NCBI GenBank assembly: GCA_035405785.1
Contig: DAONJS010000007.1
Location: 62,001-126,000, forward strand
Source of the DNA: BPGX01 sp035405785
GTDB taxonomy: Bacteria > Bacteroidota > Bacteroidia > B-17B0 > Aurantibacillaceae
Length of the DNA stretch: 64,000 bases
Direction: 5' to 3'
The notes under the pieces are model-generated. The model had not been told where the DNA came from and did no database searches. It saw only the letters and a program-made list of their open reading frames with translations. Shown piece after piece: positions 17,860 to 26,402 of this stretch; within the stretch, counting starts at the first letter, position 1, and each line of letters opens with the position of its first letter. The translations under genes were made by a program, and so were the position numbers.

Positions 17860-18243
17860 TTAGTTTTGAAGTTCTTGTTTAATGAGTTCTCCGTTTTTTA
17901 CATCAAAGTCGCAGTAATTGGTTAAATCAATGATGTTCTTTTCATCAATGTATACTTTTTCTAACAATAAATCATTGAGTTTTGTATCACTTTCCTTTAA
18001 AGAATTAATAACATCAGAAGGAGATAGAAATACCGAAGCATCATATTTAAAGAAAATTCCTTGATGAGTAGGGCAATAAGCAATATATTTTAAACCCGAA
18101 GTGTTTTTTATCTTATCAATCACATAATTTCTATCTTCTATATTTGATGATTTCAAAGCCACAAAATGCCATTTGTATTGAGCAAAATTATATTGTCCTA
18201 AAATTACAATTAAAGTAGTCAAAGTTAATTTTAATGTTTTCAT
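17860..18243 (-). CDS. Small secreted protein of unknown function (possible ferredoxin-like fold)
   Basis: This is a 127-residue protein with a signal peptide (LTLTTLIVILGQYNFAQ). The mature part could fold as alternating alpha and beta elements: WHFVALKSSNI, a helix RNYVIDKIKN, strands LKYIAYCP and GIFFKYD, then a helix SPSDVINSLKES. This is reminiscent of heavy-metal-associated-like domains, but the paired CxxC is missing. It is the first gene of a two-gene unit with the large T9SS cargo 5 bp downstream, so it may be a partner of that protein. I do not assign a function. Confidence 0.6.
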   Translation of the reverse strand: MKTLKLTLTTLIVILGQYNFAQYKWHFVALKSSNIEDRNYVIDKIKNTSGLKYIAYCPTHQGIFFKYDASVFLSPSDVINSLKESDTKLNDLLLEKVYIDEKNIIDLTNYCDFDVKNGELIKQELQN

Positions 18244-18310
18244 AATACAATTTTGGGCGTATTTTAAATAAATTATTATTAAAATGCATAATTTTTAAAT
18301 AAATAAATGC

Positions 18311-18346
18311 TACCGTTCGCTCAATAAAACATACCATTCACTCAAT
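18311..18346. promoter_or_regulatory. Pair of direct repeats with 21-bp period, candidate LytTR-type regulator site
   Basis: The plus strand reads TACCGTTCGCTCAAT (18311-18325) and TACCATTCACTCAAT (18332-18346); the two units start 21 bp apart, two helical turns. The element lies 68-103 bp upstream of the small secreted protein/T9SS cargo unit. Nine-base direct repeats with a 12-bp spacer, and a core like CCGTTCG, are hallmarks of LytTR regulators such as AgrA and AlgR. A closely similar pair occurs at 26363-26396 next to another T9SS cargo gene. The regulator itself is not in the window. Confidence 0.5.
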
Positions 18347-18380
18347 GAAATGACATTTTGTTAAAAAAAGGTTATTAAAG

Positions 18381-18617
18381 TGAATAGTGAAAAACGAAAA
18401 ATTTAAAAAAATGTTCAATGCTCAATGTTCAATTTTCAATGCTCAAGTTTTAATTATAAATTTATTTTCAAAAAAAATCCTGAAAGGATGCAATAATTAT
18501 AGGATAATGAATAATGAGCACAAAAAAAAACCGAAGGGATGACAGGATTATAGAAGTGAATAACGAAAAGTGAATAGTGAAAAGTGAGAAAAAAGTGAGA
18601 AAAATGAATAGTGAGAA
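18381..18617. repeat. Composite repeat island: heptads and two CCGAAGGGATG-type units
   Basis: This is the first half of a 641-bp gene-free interval. It holds TGAATAG-type heptads (18381-18401), five TTCAATG/CTCAATG heptads (18414-18448), two related units of about 26 bp (18479-18504 and 18530-18555) sharing the pattern CC(T/G)GAA(A/G)GGATG followed by ATTATAG, and another GTGAATA/GTGAAAA heptad run (18556-18617). No open frame of significance or RNA gene was seen in it. Confidence 0.75.
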
Positions 18618-18638
18618 GTTTTAAGTTATATCAATATC

Positions 18639-18792
18639 GTCATTGCGAGGACAATAGTCCGAAGCAATCTCGCAATGTTTAGTGTGATTATACAAATGAG
18701 ATTACTTCACTTTGCTCGTAATGACGAAATTGCTTTTGAGATTGCTTCGCTTTGCTCGCAATGACTGTATTAAATTTCTAAGCTCGCAATGA
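18639..18792. repeat. REP-like inverted-repeat element (GTCATTGCGAG type)
   Basis: An element of 127 bp is bounded by GTCATTGCGAG (18639-18649) and its exact inverse CTCGCAATGAC (18755-18765). An internal CTCGTAATGAC (18715-18725) and repeated GATT(A/G)CTTC-(A/G)CTTTGCTCG segments suggest a nested pair of the same unit. A further fragment CTCGCAATGA lies at 18783-18792. A degenerate relative is at 28890-28980. Such GTCATTGCGAGCGAAGCGAAG-like sequences are known as dispersed intergenic repeats in several bacterial groups. Confidence 0.75.
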
Positions 18793-18884
18793 AGAGAAAA
18801 AATTCCGAAAGTATGATTTATCCCCTTGCAATTTTTATCTAATTGATTCGTTTATTAGTAAAATTTTCTGTAAATTTAGGGCTT

Positions 18885-19967
18885 ATGAAAAAATTAGTAG
18901 TCATTGTAATAATAATAAGTTGTTTTCCAAAGATATTTGCACAAAAATATTCTAATGAATTTTTGAATATTGGTGTAAGTGCTCGTGCCCTTGGCATGGC
19001 CAATGCTGTTATTGCAAGTGTAAATGATGTTAGTTCGGGCTACTGGAATCCATCTGCTTTATTGCTTCAAAAAAATAATATTGAAGTAGGGCTTATGCAC
19101 GCAGAATATTTTGCGGGTATTGCTAAATATGATTATTTAGGTGTGTCTAAAATCATTGATTCTAATAGCGTAGGCGGGATAAGCGTGCTTCGCTTTGGTA
19201 TTGATAATATCCCAAACACATTAGATTTAGTAGACCCTAATGGTAATATAGATTATTCTCGTATCACTTCTTTTAGTGCAACAGACCTTGCAGTGTTGCT
19301 TTCTTATGCTCGTAAAATTCCTGCTCTGAAAGGAGTTATGATTGGAGGCAATTTCAAAGTCATTAATAGAAAAATAGGTCCATTTGCTACAGCGTGGGGA
19401 TTTGGTTTAGATGCTTCTGTTACTTATCATTACAAAGAATGGAAATTTGCCGCCATGGCAAAGGACATTACGGGAACCTTTAATGCATGGTCATTTTCAT
19501 TTACAGATGATGAAAAAGCCGTGTTGCAATCTACTGGAAATGAAATACCATCTAATTCTGTAGAAGTTACCAAACCTTCATTAATACTTGGTACTGCAAG
19601 GCAATTTAATTTCAAAAAAGAATTTTCATTACTTGCAGAAGTGAATTTATTTAATACTTTTGATGGAAAAAGAAATACAGTAATCAAAACAAATTTATGG
19701 AGCATGGAGCCAAGAATGGGTATTGAAATTGGTTACAAAAAAATGGTTTTTGTAAGAGCGGGTATTGGCAATTTTCAAAAACAATTAAACCCAGAAGGTA
19801 CTCAATACATTACAACTTTTCAGCCCAACATTGGTGCAGGTATTCATTACAAAATTTTTACTGTTGATTATGCTCTTACTGATATTGGAGATAATAGTAT
19901 AGCACTGTATTCAAATATCTTTTCTGTACGAATTGATATTAATCCAAAATCTCAATCTCAAAAATGA
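18885..19967 (+). CDS. PorV/PorQ-family outer-membrane protein of the type IX secretion system
   Basis: The 360-residue protein starts with a signal peptide (LVVIVIIISCFPKIFA, then QKYSNEF) and shows the PorV/PorQ opening: FLNIGVSARALGMANAVIA, NDVSSGYWNPSAL and EVGLMHAEYF. The rest alternates short amphipathic strands as expected for a 14-stranded FadL-like barrel. In T9SS, PorV and PorQ are shuttle or anchoring barrels of the attachment complex that brings cargo to the PorU sortase. The frame is open back to a TTG at 18843, but the ATG at 18885 gives a proper signal peptide. The stop overlaps the start of the PorU2-like gene (ATGA), which indicates coupled translation. Confidence 0.85.
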   Translation: MKKLVVIVIIISCFPKIFAQKYSNEFLNIGVSARALGMANAVIASVNDVSSGYWNPSALLLQKNNIEVGLMHAEYFAGIAKYDYLGVSKIIDSNSVGGISVLRFGIDNIPNTLDLVDPNGNIDYSRITSFSATDLAVLLSYARKIPALKGVMIGGNFKVINRKIGPFATAWGFGLDASVTYHYKEWKFAAMAKDITGTFNAWSFSFTDDEKAVLQSTGNEIPSNSVEVTKPSLILGTARQFNFKKEFSLLAEVNLFNTFDGKRNTVIKTNLWSMEPRMGIEIGYKKMVFVRAGIGNFQKQLNPEGTQYITTFQPNIGAGIHYKIFTVDYALTDIGDNSIALYSNIFSVRIDINPKSQSQK

Positions 19968-22900
19968 GAAATCATTTATTATACACTCCATGTTTTTTCT
20001 TAGTTTTTATTTATTTTATCTGTCAAAAAAGTTTTGGACAATCTTATGGGAATGAATGGATAAATTATTCACAGCAATACTTTAAATTTCCTATTTACAA
20101 ACAAGGTATTTATAGAATAGATTCTACAACTTTAGCCAATGCTGGTTTTCCTGTTCAATCTATTGATCCAAGAAATATACAAGTTTTTTTATATGGTCAG
20201 GAGCAGTTCATATACATTAAAGGAGAACAAGATGGAGTATTTAATGGTTCTGATATTATTGAGTTATTTGCTCAGCCACAACCTTCTCTTTTAGATAGTG
20301 GATTATATACGAATATTACAGCAGTGCCCAATCCTTTTGTAGGTGTGTGTTCAGCAGGAACAGGAAAAACTGATACAGTATATGCTTTCATTACTTACAA
20401 CAATTCTACTTCAAACAAAAGAATCACAATAGAAACAGATACTTCATTTTTATCTCATGGTATGCCTGAAAGTTATTTGTATACAGAAGTTCTATCTGCT
20501 TTTAAAAATAATTACAACTATTTACCACAATATACCTCTGATGGAATAAGCGATCCAAGATATACAAAAGGAGAAGGGTGGGGATATTATTATGGAAGAG
20601 GAAGTTCGGCTACATTTTTTTCTTCATCATTTTCAAATTTATATACAGCATTATCTTTACCAGTTTATCTAAAATATTCATTTTCAGGACAGGGTGTTGA
20701 TTATATGTACACACAAGATCATCATGTTAAAGTAAAATGGTATGATGGAAGTTCTGTAAATGTTACTGTATGGGACACGGCTTTTAGTGGATGGCAACAT
20801 TTCGTACGCACCAGTACTGTATCTGCAAATGTTTTAAATCCTTCTGTAAAGCCCTATATTGAATTAGTAGCAGATGCAGGTACTTCAACTCAACCCAATA
20901 TCGCACTTATCACTCATTATATTTATTCAAAATATCCATTTAATAATAATTTTTTATATCAAAATAAAGGGATCATTTATGTTAATGATCATCCATCTTT
21001 GCCAAAAACTTTTGTGTATTTGAACAATGTTAATGGTGGTAGCAATAACGAAATTATTTTTTATGATTTGACTAATCACAAAAGAATTGAAAATCAATTT
21101 GTATCAAATACATTGAGAGTTTTAGTACCTAATAGTGGAGGTGAAAAAAAGTGTTTTTTATCAGCAAGTTCTGAAATCATTAATGTAACCTCTATCAAAA
21201 AAGTTAATAATAACACAGGGTATTTCACAAACTTTTCTACGCCAAAAGATTCTGCGTTTATCATAATCACGCATACTACTTTATTGTCTTCTGCTAATCA
21301 ATACAAGCAATATAGAGAAAGCAGTGCAGGAGGTAATCACAATGTCATACTTGCTGATGTAGAAGAATTGTACGAACAATTTGCTTATGGAACTCCTAAA
21401 CATCCACAAGCCATTCGTAATTTTTGTAAGTATTTGATAGATAATATGCCTTCATCGCCAAAGTATTTGCTACTAATTGGTAAGGGTATAACTTATGAGT
21501 ACTTAAATCAAGGTGACAGTTTAAATCAAAACCTTGTCCCGTCAATGGGCTGGCCTGCTTGTGATTTATTGCTTACTGCAAAATTACATAGTAATAATGA
21601 CTTAAAACCTGAAATACCTACTGGTAGAATTGCCGCATTGAATAATACACAAGTTTTAAATTATTTAAGTAAAGTGCAACAGTTTGAAAATCCTGATATA
21701 ATTGATTGGAAAAAGCAAGCCATTCATTTTGCAGGTGGGATCAATGCCTTTGAACAATCTGCATTTTTAGGATATATGAATAACCTGAAAAATATTTTTG
21801 AAGATACTTTAATGGGCGGAAAAGTTATTGCAACATTTAAAAAAACGACTTCTGCTCCTATACAAAATAATATTCCTGATTCTGTTCAAACACTAATAAA
21901 CGCAGGTGTTGGATTGATTGGATACTTTGGACACGGCTCTCCTGCAGGTTTTGATATTGCTATTGAAAATGTAAATGATTACAATAATGCAGGAAAATAT
22001 CCCGTATTTATTGTGAATGGCTGTTATGCAGGCGGTATTTATTTCCCTAATAATAGCTCTGTATCAGAGAATTGGATTTTTGCTTCTCAAAAAGGGGCTA
22101 TTGATTTTATTGCCAGTTCATCTTTAGGACTAGCAGGATATTTATATCAATATAGTTATAATTTCTATAAGAATTTAGCATTATACACTTATGGCAAAGG
22201 CATAGGAAACAATATTCAAAAAGTCGCAGATGCAGCTTACTTATCCAATGATATATATCTACAAATCATTACATCAGATATTTCTTTACACGGTGATCCT
22301 TCTATCAAATTATGGAGTGGAAATGTACCTGATTACAAAATTTCTAATGCTGATATAAGTTTTGATACACAAACCTATCCTGATTCTATTGGCGTTGTTG
22401 TAAATATTCATAATGGTGGAAAAGCATTGAACGATAGTTTCTTTGTAAAAATTACAAGAATATTTCCTGATGGAGACACATCTATTATAATCAGACGAGT
22501 AAAAGCACCTTATTTTGTCAATTCTTACAAATTCTATATTTACACTGATATTTTCAAAGCAGGTGGTTTAAATAAATTTTCTGTATATGTTGATTCCTAT
22601 TTTGAAATTGCAGAAAGTAATGAAAATAATAACTCAACCATTGGCACAGTAGATTTGTTTATTCGTTCAGGAGATATTATTCCTGTTTGGCCATATAAAT
22701 ATGCTATTGTGCCTAAAACACCAACCATCACCTTGAAAGCATCTACCATAGATCCACTCATTCAGAACACAGCTTGGCGGTTTCAATTAGATACAACAGA
22801 TAAATTTACTAATCCGATTCAACAAGCAGTTATTTACAGTAGCGGTGGAGTTGTGGAGTGGCAGGTAAATCTTACATTCAAAGACAGCACAGTGTATTAT

Positions 22901-25018
22901 TGGCGTGTAAGTAAAGATTCTATTTCACCAACAGATAATTTTAATTGGCGAGAAAGTTCATTTCAAACTATTGGTGATAAACGGGGCTGGGGACAGGCAC
23001 ATTATTTTCAATTCAAAAATGATGCTTATCAATATGTTCATTACAATCGTCCGCAAAGAAATTTTGTTTTTGTCAATAATAAAGTAAGCATCTATTGTAG
23101 AACAGGTTTTATTGGACAGCCATTAAGTTTTGACCAGATTATTTATTCTATCAATAATGGCGTGAAACACATCTGGTCTTGCACTCCAGATGGATGGACT
23201 ATTGTGGTGATTGATTCTGTTAGTGGAGAACCGTGGGTGTCTACACTGCCCAATTATTCTGGTGGAGCACAAGTTGGAATGTACGGAAATTGTCATTGTG
23301 ATGGTGCACGCCCACTATATGCTTTTGATTTTGGTAATGGTTATTGTGGTTCATTGCCCAATTGGCAACAGGACTTGTCAAATTTTATCTTGAATACCGT
23401 GCCTAATGGAGATTATGTGCTTGCTTATTCACCTAAATATATTGTTACAAATACTATGATTCCGCAATTTTATACTGCAATGCAAAGTATTGGCAGCGCA
23501 AATATTATCAATTACAATGACACAATACCAATGATTATCTTTGGAAAAAAGGGAAGTTTGCCGGGAACTGCTCACGAAGTTATTGCACCTAATGCACATA
23601 CATATATTGAATTATTTGATTCTATTACTACTAAATGGAAAAATGGCTTTGTATTATCTGAAATCATTGGTCCTGCTACAAAATGGAATAGTTTGCATTG
23701 GCGAGTAGCATCATTAGACAATCCTAAAACAGATACTACAATTATCAAAGTTATTGGCATTAAAAACAATGGTCAAAAAGATACGCTTGCAATATTTACA
23801 GAAGATAGTATAGATGTATTAGATTTGTACAATTATGTAGATGCTAATGTTTATCCACGCTTACAATTAATTGCTTATATGTACGATAATATCAACCGCA
23901 CTGCACCACAACTTAAAAGATGGCAAGTGCTCTATGATGAAGTGCCCGAATGTGCTATCAATCCTAAAAAAGGTTTTTATCTGAAAAACGATACTATTCA
24001 ACAAGGCGATAAATTCGTTATAGCTTATGCCATTGAAAATATCAGTCATAAAACATTCAATGATAGCTTATTAGTTACTTATTCTCTTGAACAAAATAAT
24101 ATCTTAACACCACTTCCTGATAAATTAAAAATCAAACCATTTTATCCTGCAGCCATTATTATAGATACTTTAAGCATTAGCACACTTACTCTCTCAGGAA
24201 ATAATACAATATGGATTGATGTGAATCCACCAGGTCATCCAAAATATCAATTAGAACAATTTCATTTCAATAATATTTTACAACTATCGTTTAATACTTC
24301 CCGAGACATCATAAATCCCTTACTGGATGTAACTTTTGATGGCATTAGAATATTAAATGGAGATATTGTTTCAGCCAAGCCACATATTTTAATTTCTGTG
24401 GTAGATGAAAATAAATATTTATTACTCAATGATACTTCTGATATTAAAGTGTTTCTAAAAAAAGATAGTGATCCAGAAAAACAATTATTCTTTGCAAAAG
24501 ATTTGGTTTTCATTCCAGCCAGTAGTTATAATAAAAACAAATGTCAAATAGAATACAAGCCCATTTTAGCAGATGGAAAATATACTTTGAGAGTTCATGC
24601 CAATGACCGAAGTCAAAATGTTTCAGGGTTAAACGATTATCGCATTATGTTTGAAGTGATTAATAAACCTTCAATTACTCAAATACTCAATTATCCCAAT
24701 CCTTTTTCTACATCCACAAGATTTGTATTTACACTCACTGGCTCTGAAATTCCCGAAGTATTTGATATTCAAATTATGACCATTACTGGAAAAGTAGTGA
24801 AAACCATTCGTAAAGAAGATTTAGGATTTATTCATATAGGTAGAAATATCACTGAATACGCTTGGGATGGCAAAGATGATTTTGGAGATAAATTAGCCAA
24901 TGGCGTTTATTTGTATAAAGTAAATGTGAGATTAAATGGAGAAAAAGTAGAAAATCGTGCAACTGATGCTGATAAGTTTTTTAGCAAGGAAGTTGGGAAG
25001 TTAGTGATATTGAGGTAA
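19964..25018 (+). CDS. PorU2-like type IX secretion system sortase (C25 gingipain-like peptidase), very long form
   Basis: This is a 1684-residue secreted protein with a signal peptide (FFLVFIYFICQKSFGQ), an N-terminal region beginning YFKFPIYKQGIYRIDSTTL, and a C25 cysteine peptidase domain. The catalytic pair is seen as His 657 in GYFGHGSPAG and Cys 687 in VNGCYAG; the domain closes with LHGDPSIKLW. A CARDB-like adhesion domain (about 790-900) and other beta-rich modules follow, and the end (about 1600-1684) is FlgD-like: NYPNPFSTSTRF, WDGKDDFGDKLANGVYLYK. Sortases of this type cut the sorting domain from cargo and attach it to lipopolysaccharide. Its length and tight coupling to a PorV/PorQ gene set it apart from canonical PorU; specificity is inferred. 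Confidence 0.85.
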   Translation: MRNHLLYTPCFFLVFIYFICQKSFGQSYGNEWINYSQQYFKFPIYKQGIYRIDSTTLANAGFPVQSIDPRNIQVFLYGQEQFIYIKGEQDGVFNGSDIIELFAQPQPSLLDSGLYTNITAVPNPFVGVCSAGTGKTDTVYAFITYNNSTSNKRITIETDTSFLSHGMPESYLYTEVLSAFKNNYNYLPQYTSDGISDPRYTKGEGWGYYYGRGSSATFFSSSFSNLYTALSLPVYLKYSFSGQGVDYMYTQDHHVKVKWYDGSSVNVTVWDTAFSGWQHFVRTSTVSANVLNPSVKPYIELVADAGTSTQPNIALITHYIYSKYPFNNNFLYQNKGIIYVNDHPSLPKTFVYLNNVNGGSNNEIIFYDLTNHKRIENQFVSNTLRVLVPNSGGEKKCFLSASSEIINVTSIKKVNNNTGYFTNFSTPKDSAFIIITHTTLLSSANQYKQYRESSAGGNHNVILADVEELYEQFAYGTPKHPQAIRNFCKYLIDNMPSSPKYLLLIGKGITYEYLNQGDSLNQNLVPSMGWPACDLLLTAKLHSNNDLKPEIPTGRIAALNNTQVLNYLSKVQQFENPDIIDWKKQAIHFAGGINAFEQSAFLGYMNNLKNIFEDTLMGGKVIATFKKTTSAPIQNNIPDSVQTLINAGVGLIGYFGHGSPAGFDIAIENVNDYNNAGKYPVFIVNGCYAGGIYFPNNSSVSENWIFASQKGAIDFIASSSLGLAGYLYQYSYNFYKNLALYTYGKGIGNNIQKVADAAYLSNDIYLQIITSDISLHGDPSIKLWSGNVPDYKISNADISFDTQTYPDSIGVVVNIHNGGKALNDSFFVKITRIFPDGDTSIIIRRVKAPYFVNSYKFYIYTDIFKAGGLNKFSVYVDSYFEIAESNENNNSTIGTVDLFIRSGDIIPVWPYKYAIVPKTPTITLKASTIDPLIQNTAWRFQLDTTDKFTNPIQQAVIYSSGGVVEWQVNLTFKDSTVYYWRVSKDSISPTDNFNWRESSFQTIGDKRGWGQAHYFQFKNDAYQYVHYNRPQRNFVFVNNKVSIYCRTGFIGQPLSFDQIIYSINNGVKHIWSCTPDGWTIVVIDSVSGEPWVSTLPNYSGGAQVGMYGNCHCDGARPLYAFDFGNGYCGSLPNWQQDLSNFILNTVPNGDYVLAYSPKYIVTNTMIPQFYTAMQSIGSANIINYNDTIPMIIFGKKGSLPGTAHEVIAPNAHTYIELFDSITTKWKNGFVLSEIIGPATKWNSLHWRVASLDNPKTDTTIIKVIGIKNNGQKDTLAIFTEDSIDVLDLYNYVDANVYPRLQLIAYMYDNINRTAPQLKRWQVLYDEVPECAINPKKGFYLKNDTIQQGDKFVIAYAIENISHKTFNDSLLVTYSLEQNNILTPLPDKLKIKPFYPAAIIIDTLSISTLTLSGNNTIWIDVNPPGHPKYQLEQFHFNNILQLSFNTSRDIINPLLDVTFDGIRILNGDIVSAKPHILISVVDENKYLLLNDTSDIKVFLKKDSDPEKQLFFAKDLVFIPASSYNKNKCQIEYKPILADGKYTLRVHANDRSQNVSGLNDYRIMFEVINKPSITQILNYPNPFSTSTRFVFTLTGSEIPEVFDIQIMTITGKVVKTIRKEDLGFIHIGRNITEYAWDGKDDFGDKLANGVYLYKVNVRLNGEKVENRATDADKFFSKEVGKLVILR

Positions 25019-25038
25019 AGAGAAATTAATTAAAATAA

Positions 25039-25113
25039 AGAACCACAAAGCATTCTATAATTTACAGAGAACAAAAGTATTTTAATAACAAAATAGAAGT
25101 GCTTTGTGGTTCT
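25039..25113. terminator. Long inverted repeat between two convergent genes, possible bidirectional terminator or MITE remnant
   Basis: A perfect 14-bp arm, AGAACCACAAAGCA (25039-25052), pairs with its inverse at 25100-25113. With one bulged G the stem extends by six more pairs (25053-25058 with 25093-25098), leaving a 34-base AT-rich loop. It occupies the space between the convergent PorU2-like and T9SS cargo genes, where a bidirectional terminator would be expected, but there is no strong T-run. The ACCACAAAGC arm also resembles dispersed repeat units. Confidence 0.5.
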
Positions 25114-25133
25114 GATTGTAACTTAAATTAATG

Positions 25134-26273
25134 TTAGTGTTTAATGATTAACTTTTGCACAACTTCTTTTTCATCAATCTTAATATGGGCAAAGTAAATA
25201 CCGTCTTGTAAATTAGTATTAATTTCTTCATTTATATTAACTGATTTATCAAATATTAATTTACCTGTAATATCAAATATTTTCAAATAAGCAGATTTAT
25301 TACTTGAATTAGAATAAATTTTCCAGTTACCATTATTAGGATTTGGAAAGATATTAATAATATTTGATGATAGTGAGTTTGAATGAATATTTGTGCAAGT
25401 TGTAACATATAAATCAGCAGGATTAAATGGTACTGGAGGACAATTCATTGAGTAATACCATTCTCCTGAAAATGTAATATTCTGAGTGGCAGTACAAGTA
25501 AATGTTGAAAAAGGATTATTTGGCATAGGAGGAAAACAACTTGGTGAATTTGAGTAGAGATTAGCGTTGATTATATTAACTGGAACAAAAGGCGCAGGAA
25601 AATATTGAACTGTAAATGTAGTGCCAGCACATAATGTATCGTTTGGCAATATATTTATAAAACCTGTTCCAGCATTTCCACATATTGAAAATGGATAAAG
25701 ACCACCAAGACCTCCACTGCAACCATTGGAAGTATTTACAGAATCGGTTACACTGACATAATAATCACCTGGATATAAATATACTGTATCTTGGTTGCCA
25801 TTAACAACATGGTTTTTTATAGATGACATCATGAAATCATACCATGTTACATAATATGGTGGAGTACCCCCTGATATTTGTGCTGTTGCTAAATATGAAT
25901 TCATGGGTCCAGGAGGAGTTGCAGGAACAGTTGTAACTGTTGAAATAAATGGAGTAGATATAGTACCCATAGAAAAAGTTGTACATCCTATTAACCCATT
26001 TGACGACATGGCACATAAAGTGTATACGGGACATGAACACAAAGTATTAACAACAAAAGAATTGGTTGAAGAAGACCCCATAGAAAATGTACATCCTGCA
26101 ATTGTATAAGTAATGGGAGTAACAATAGGAGTACTTGTAGAAGTTACATACACAGTAGAACTACCTGTACAAGGGCTGTAACAACTAGCGCTTGTAATTG
26201 TACTGAATGTTAATTGTGCTTGTAATGTAGCAATACTAATTGCACCTGTAATTAATAATGTTAATTTTTTCAT
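25134..26273 (-). CDS. Secreted T9SS cargo protein with type A sorting domain
   Basis: The 379-residue protein has a signal peptide (LTLLITGAISIATLQAQ), a Cys- and Thr/Ser-rich middle with spaced cysteines (SASCYSPCTGSS, CSCPVYTLCA, CTTFSMGT) and SprB-like strands (ISGGTPPYYVTWYD, GDYYVSVTDSV). The C-terminal type A sorting domain is clear: NIFPNPNNGNWKI, KIFDITGKLIF, DGIYFAHIKIDEKEVVQKL. The GGTPPYxxxW segment is characteristic of cell-surface repeats of this phylum. It is monocistronic and preceded by the 21-bp-period direct repeats at 26363-26396. Mature function is unknown, likely surface exposed. Confidence 0.85.
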   Translation of the reverse strand: MKKLTLLITGAISIATLQAQLTFSTITSASCYSPCTGSSTVYVTSTSTPIVTPITYTIAGCTFSMGSSSTNSFVVNTLCSCPVYTLCAMSSNGLIGCTTFSMGTISTPFISTVTTVPATPPGPMNSYLATAQISGGTPPYYVTWYDFMMSSIKNHVVNGNQDTVYLYPGDYYVSVTDSVNTSNGCSGGLGGLYPFSICGNAGTGFINILPNDTLCAGTTFTVQYFPAPFVPVNIINANLYSNSPSCFPPMPNNPFSTFTCTATQNITFSGEWYYSMNCPPVPFNPADLYVTTCTNIHSNSLSSNIINIFPNPNNGNWKIYSNSSNKSAYLKIFDITGKLIFDKSVNINEEINTNLQDGIYFAHIKIDEKEVVQKLIIKH

Positions 26274-26362
26274 AGTTGTAAGATTTTATTTTTAAATGTG
26301 TTTTCAAATAATGTTCCATATTTTGCAAATAGATAATTCAAAGTAGCAAAAACATAAAATGA

Positions 26363-26396
26363 ATGAGTGAGTGGTAACTTTTATTGAGTGAATGTA
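26363..26396. promoter_or_regulatory. Second copy of the 21-bp-period direct repeat pair
   Basis: The minus strand reads TACATTCACTCAAT (26396-26383) and TACCACTCACTCAT (26376-26363); the cores are 21 bp apart. By my count it matches the element at 18313-18346 in 27 of 34 positions, but in the opposite orientation relative to the downstream gene. It lies 90-123 bp upstream of the T9SS cargo start at 26273. Confidence 0.5.
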
Positions 26397-26402
26397 AAAA
26401 CT

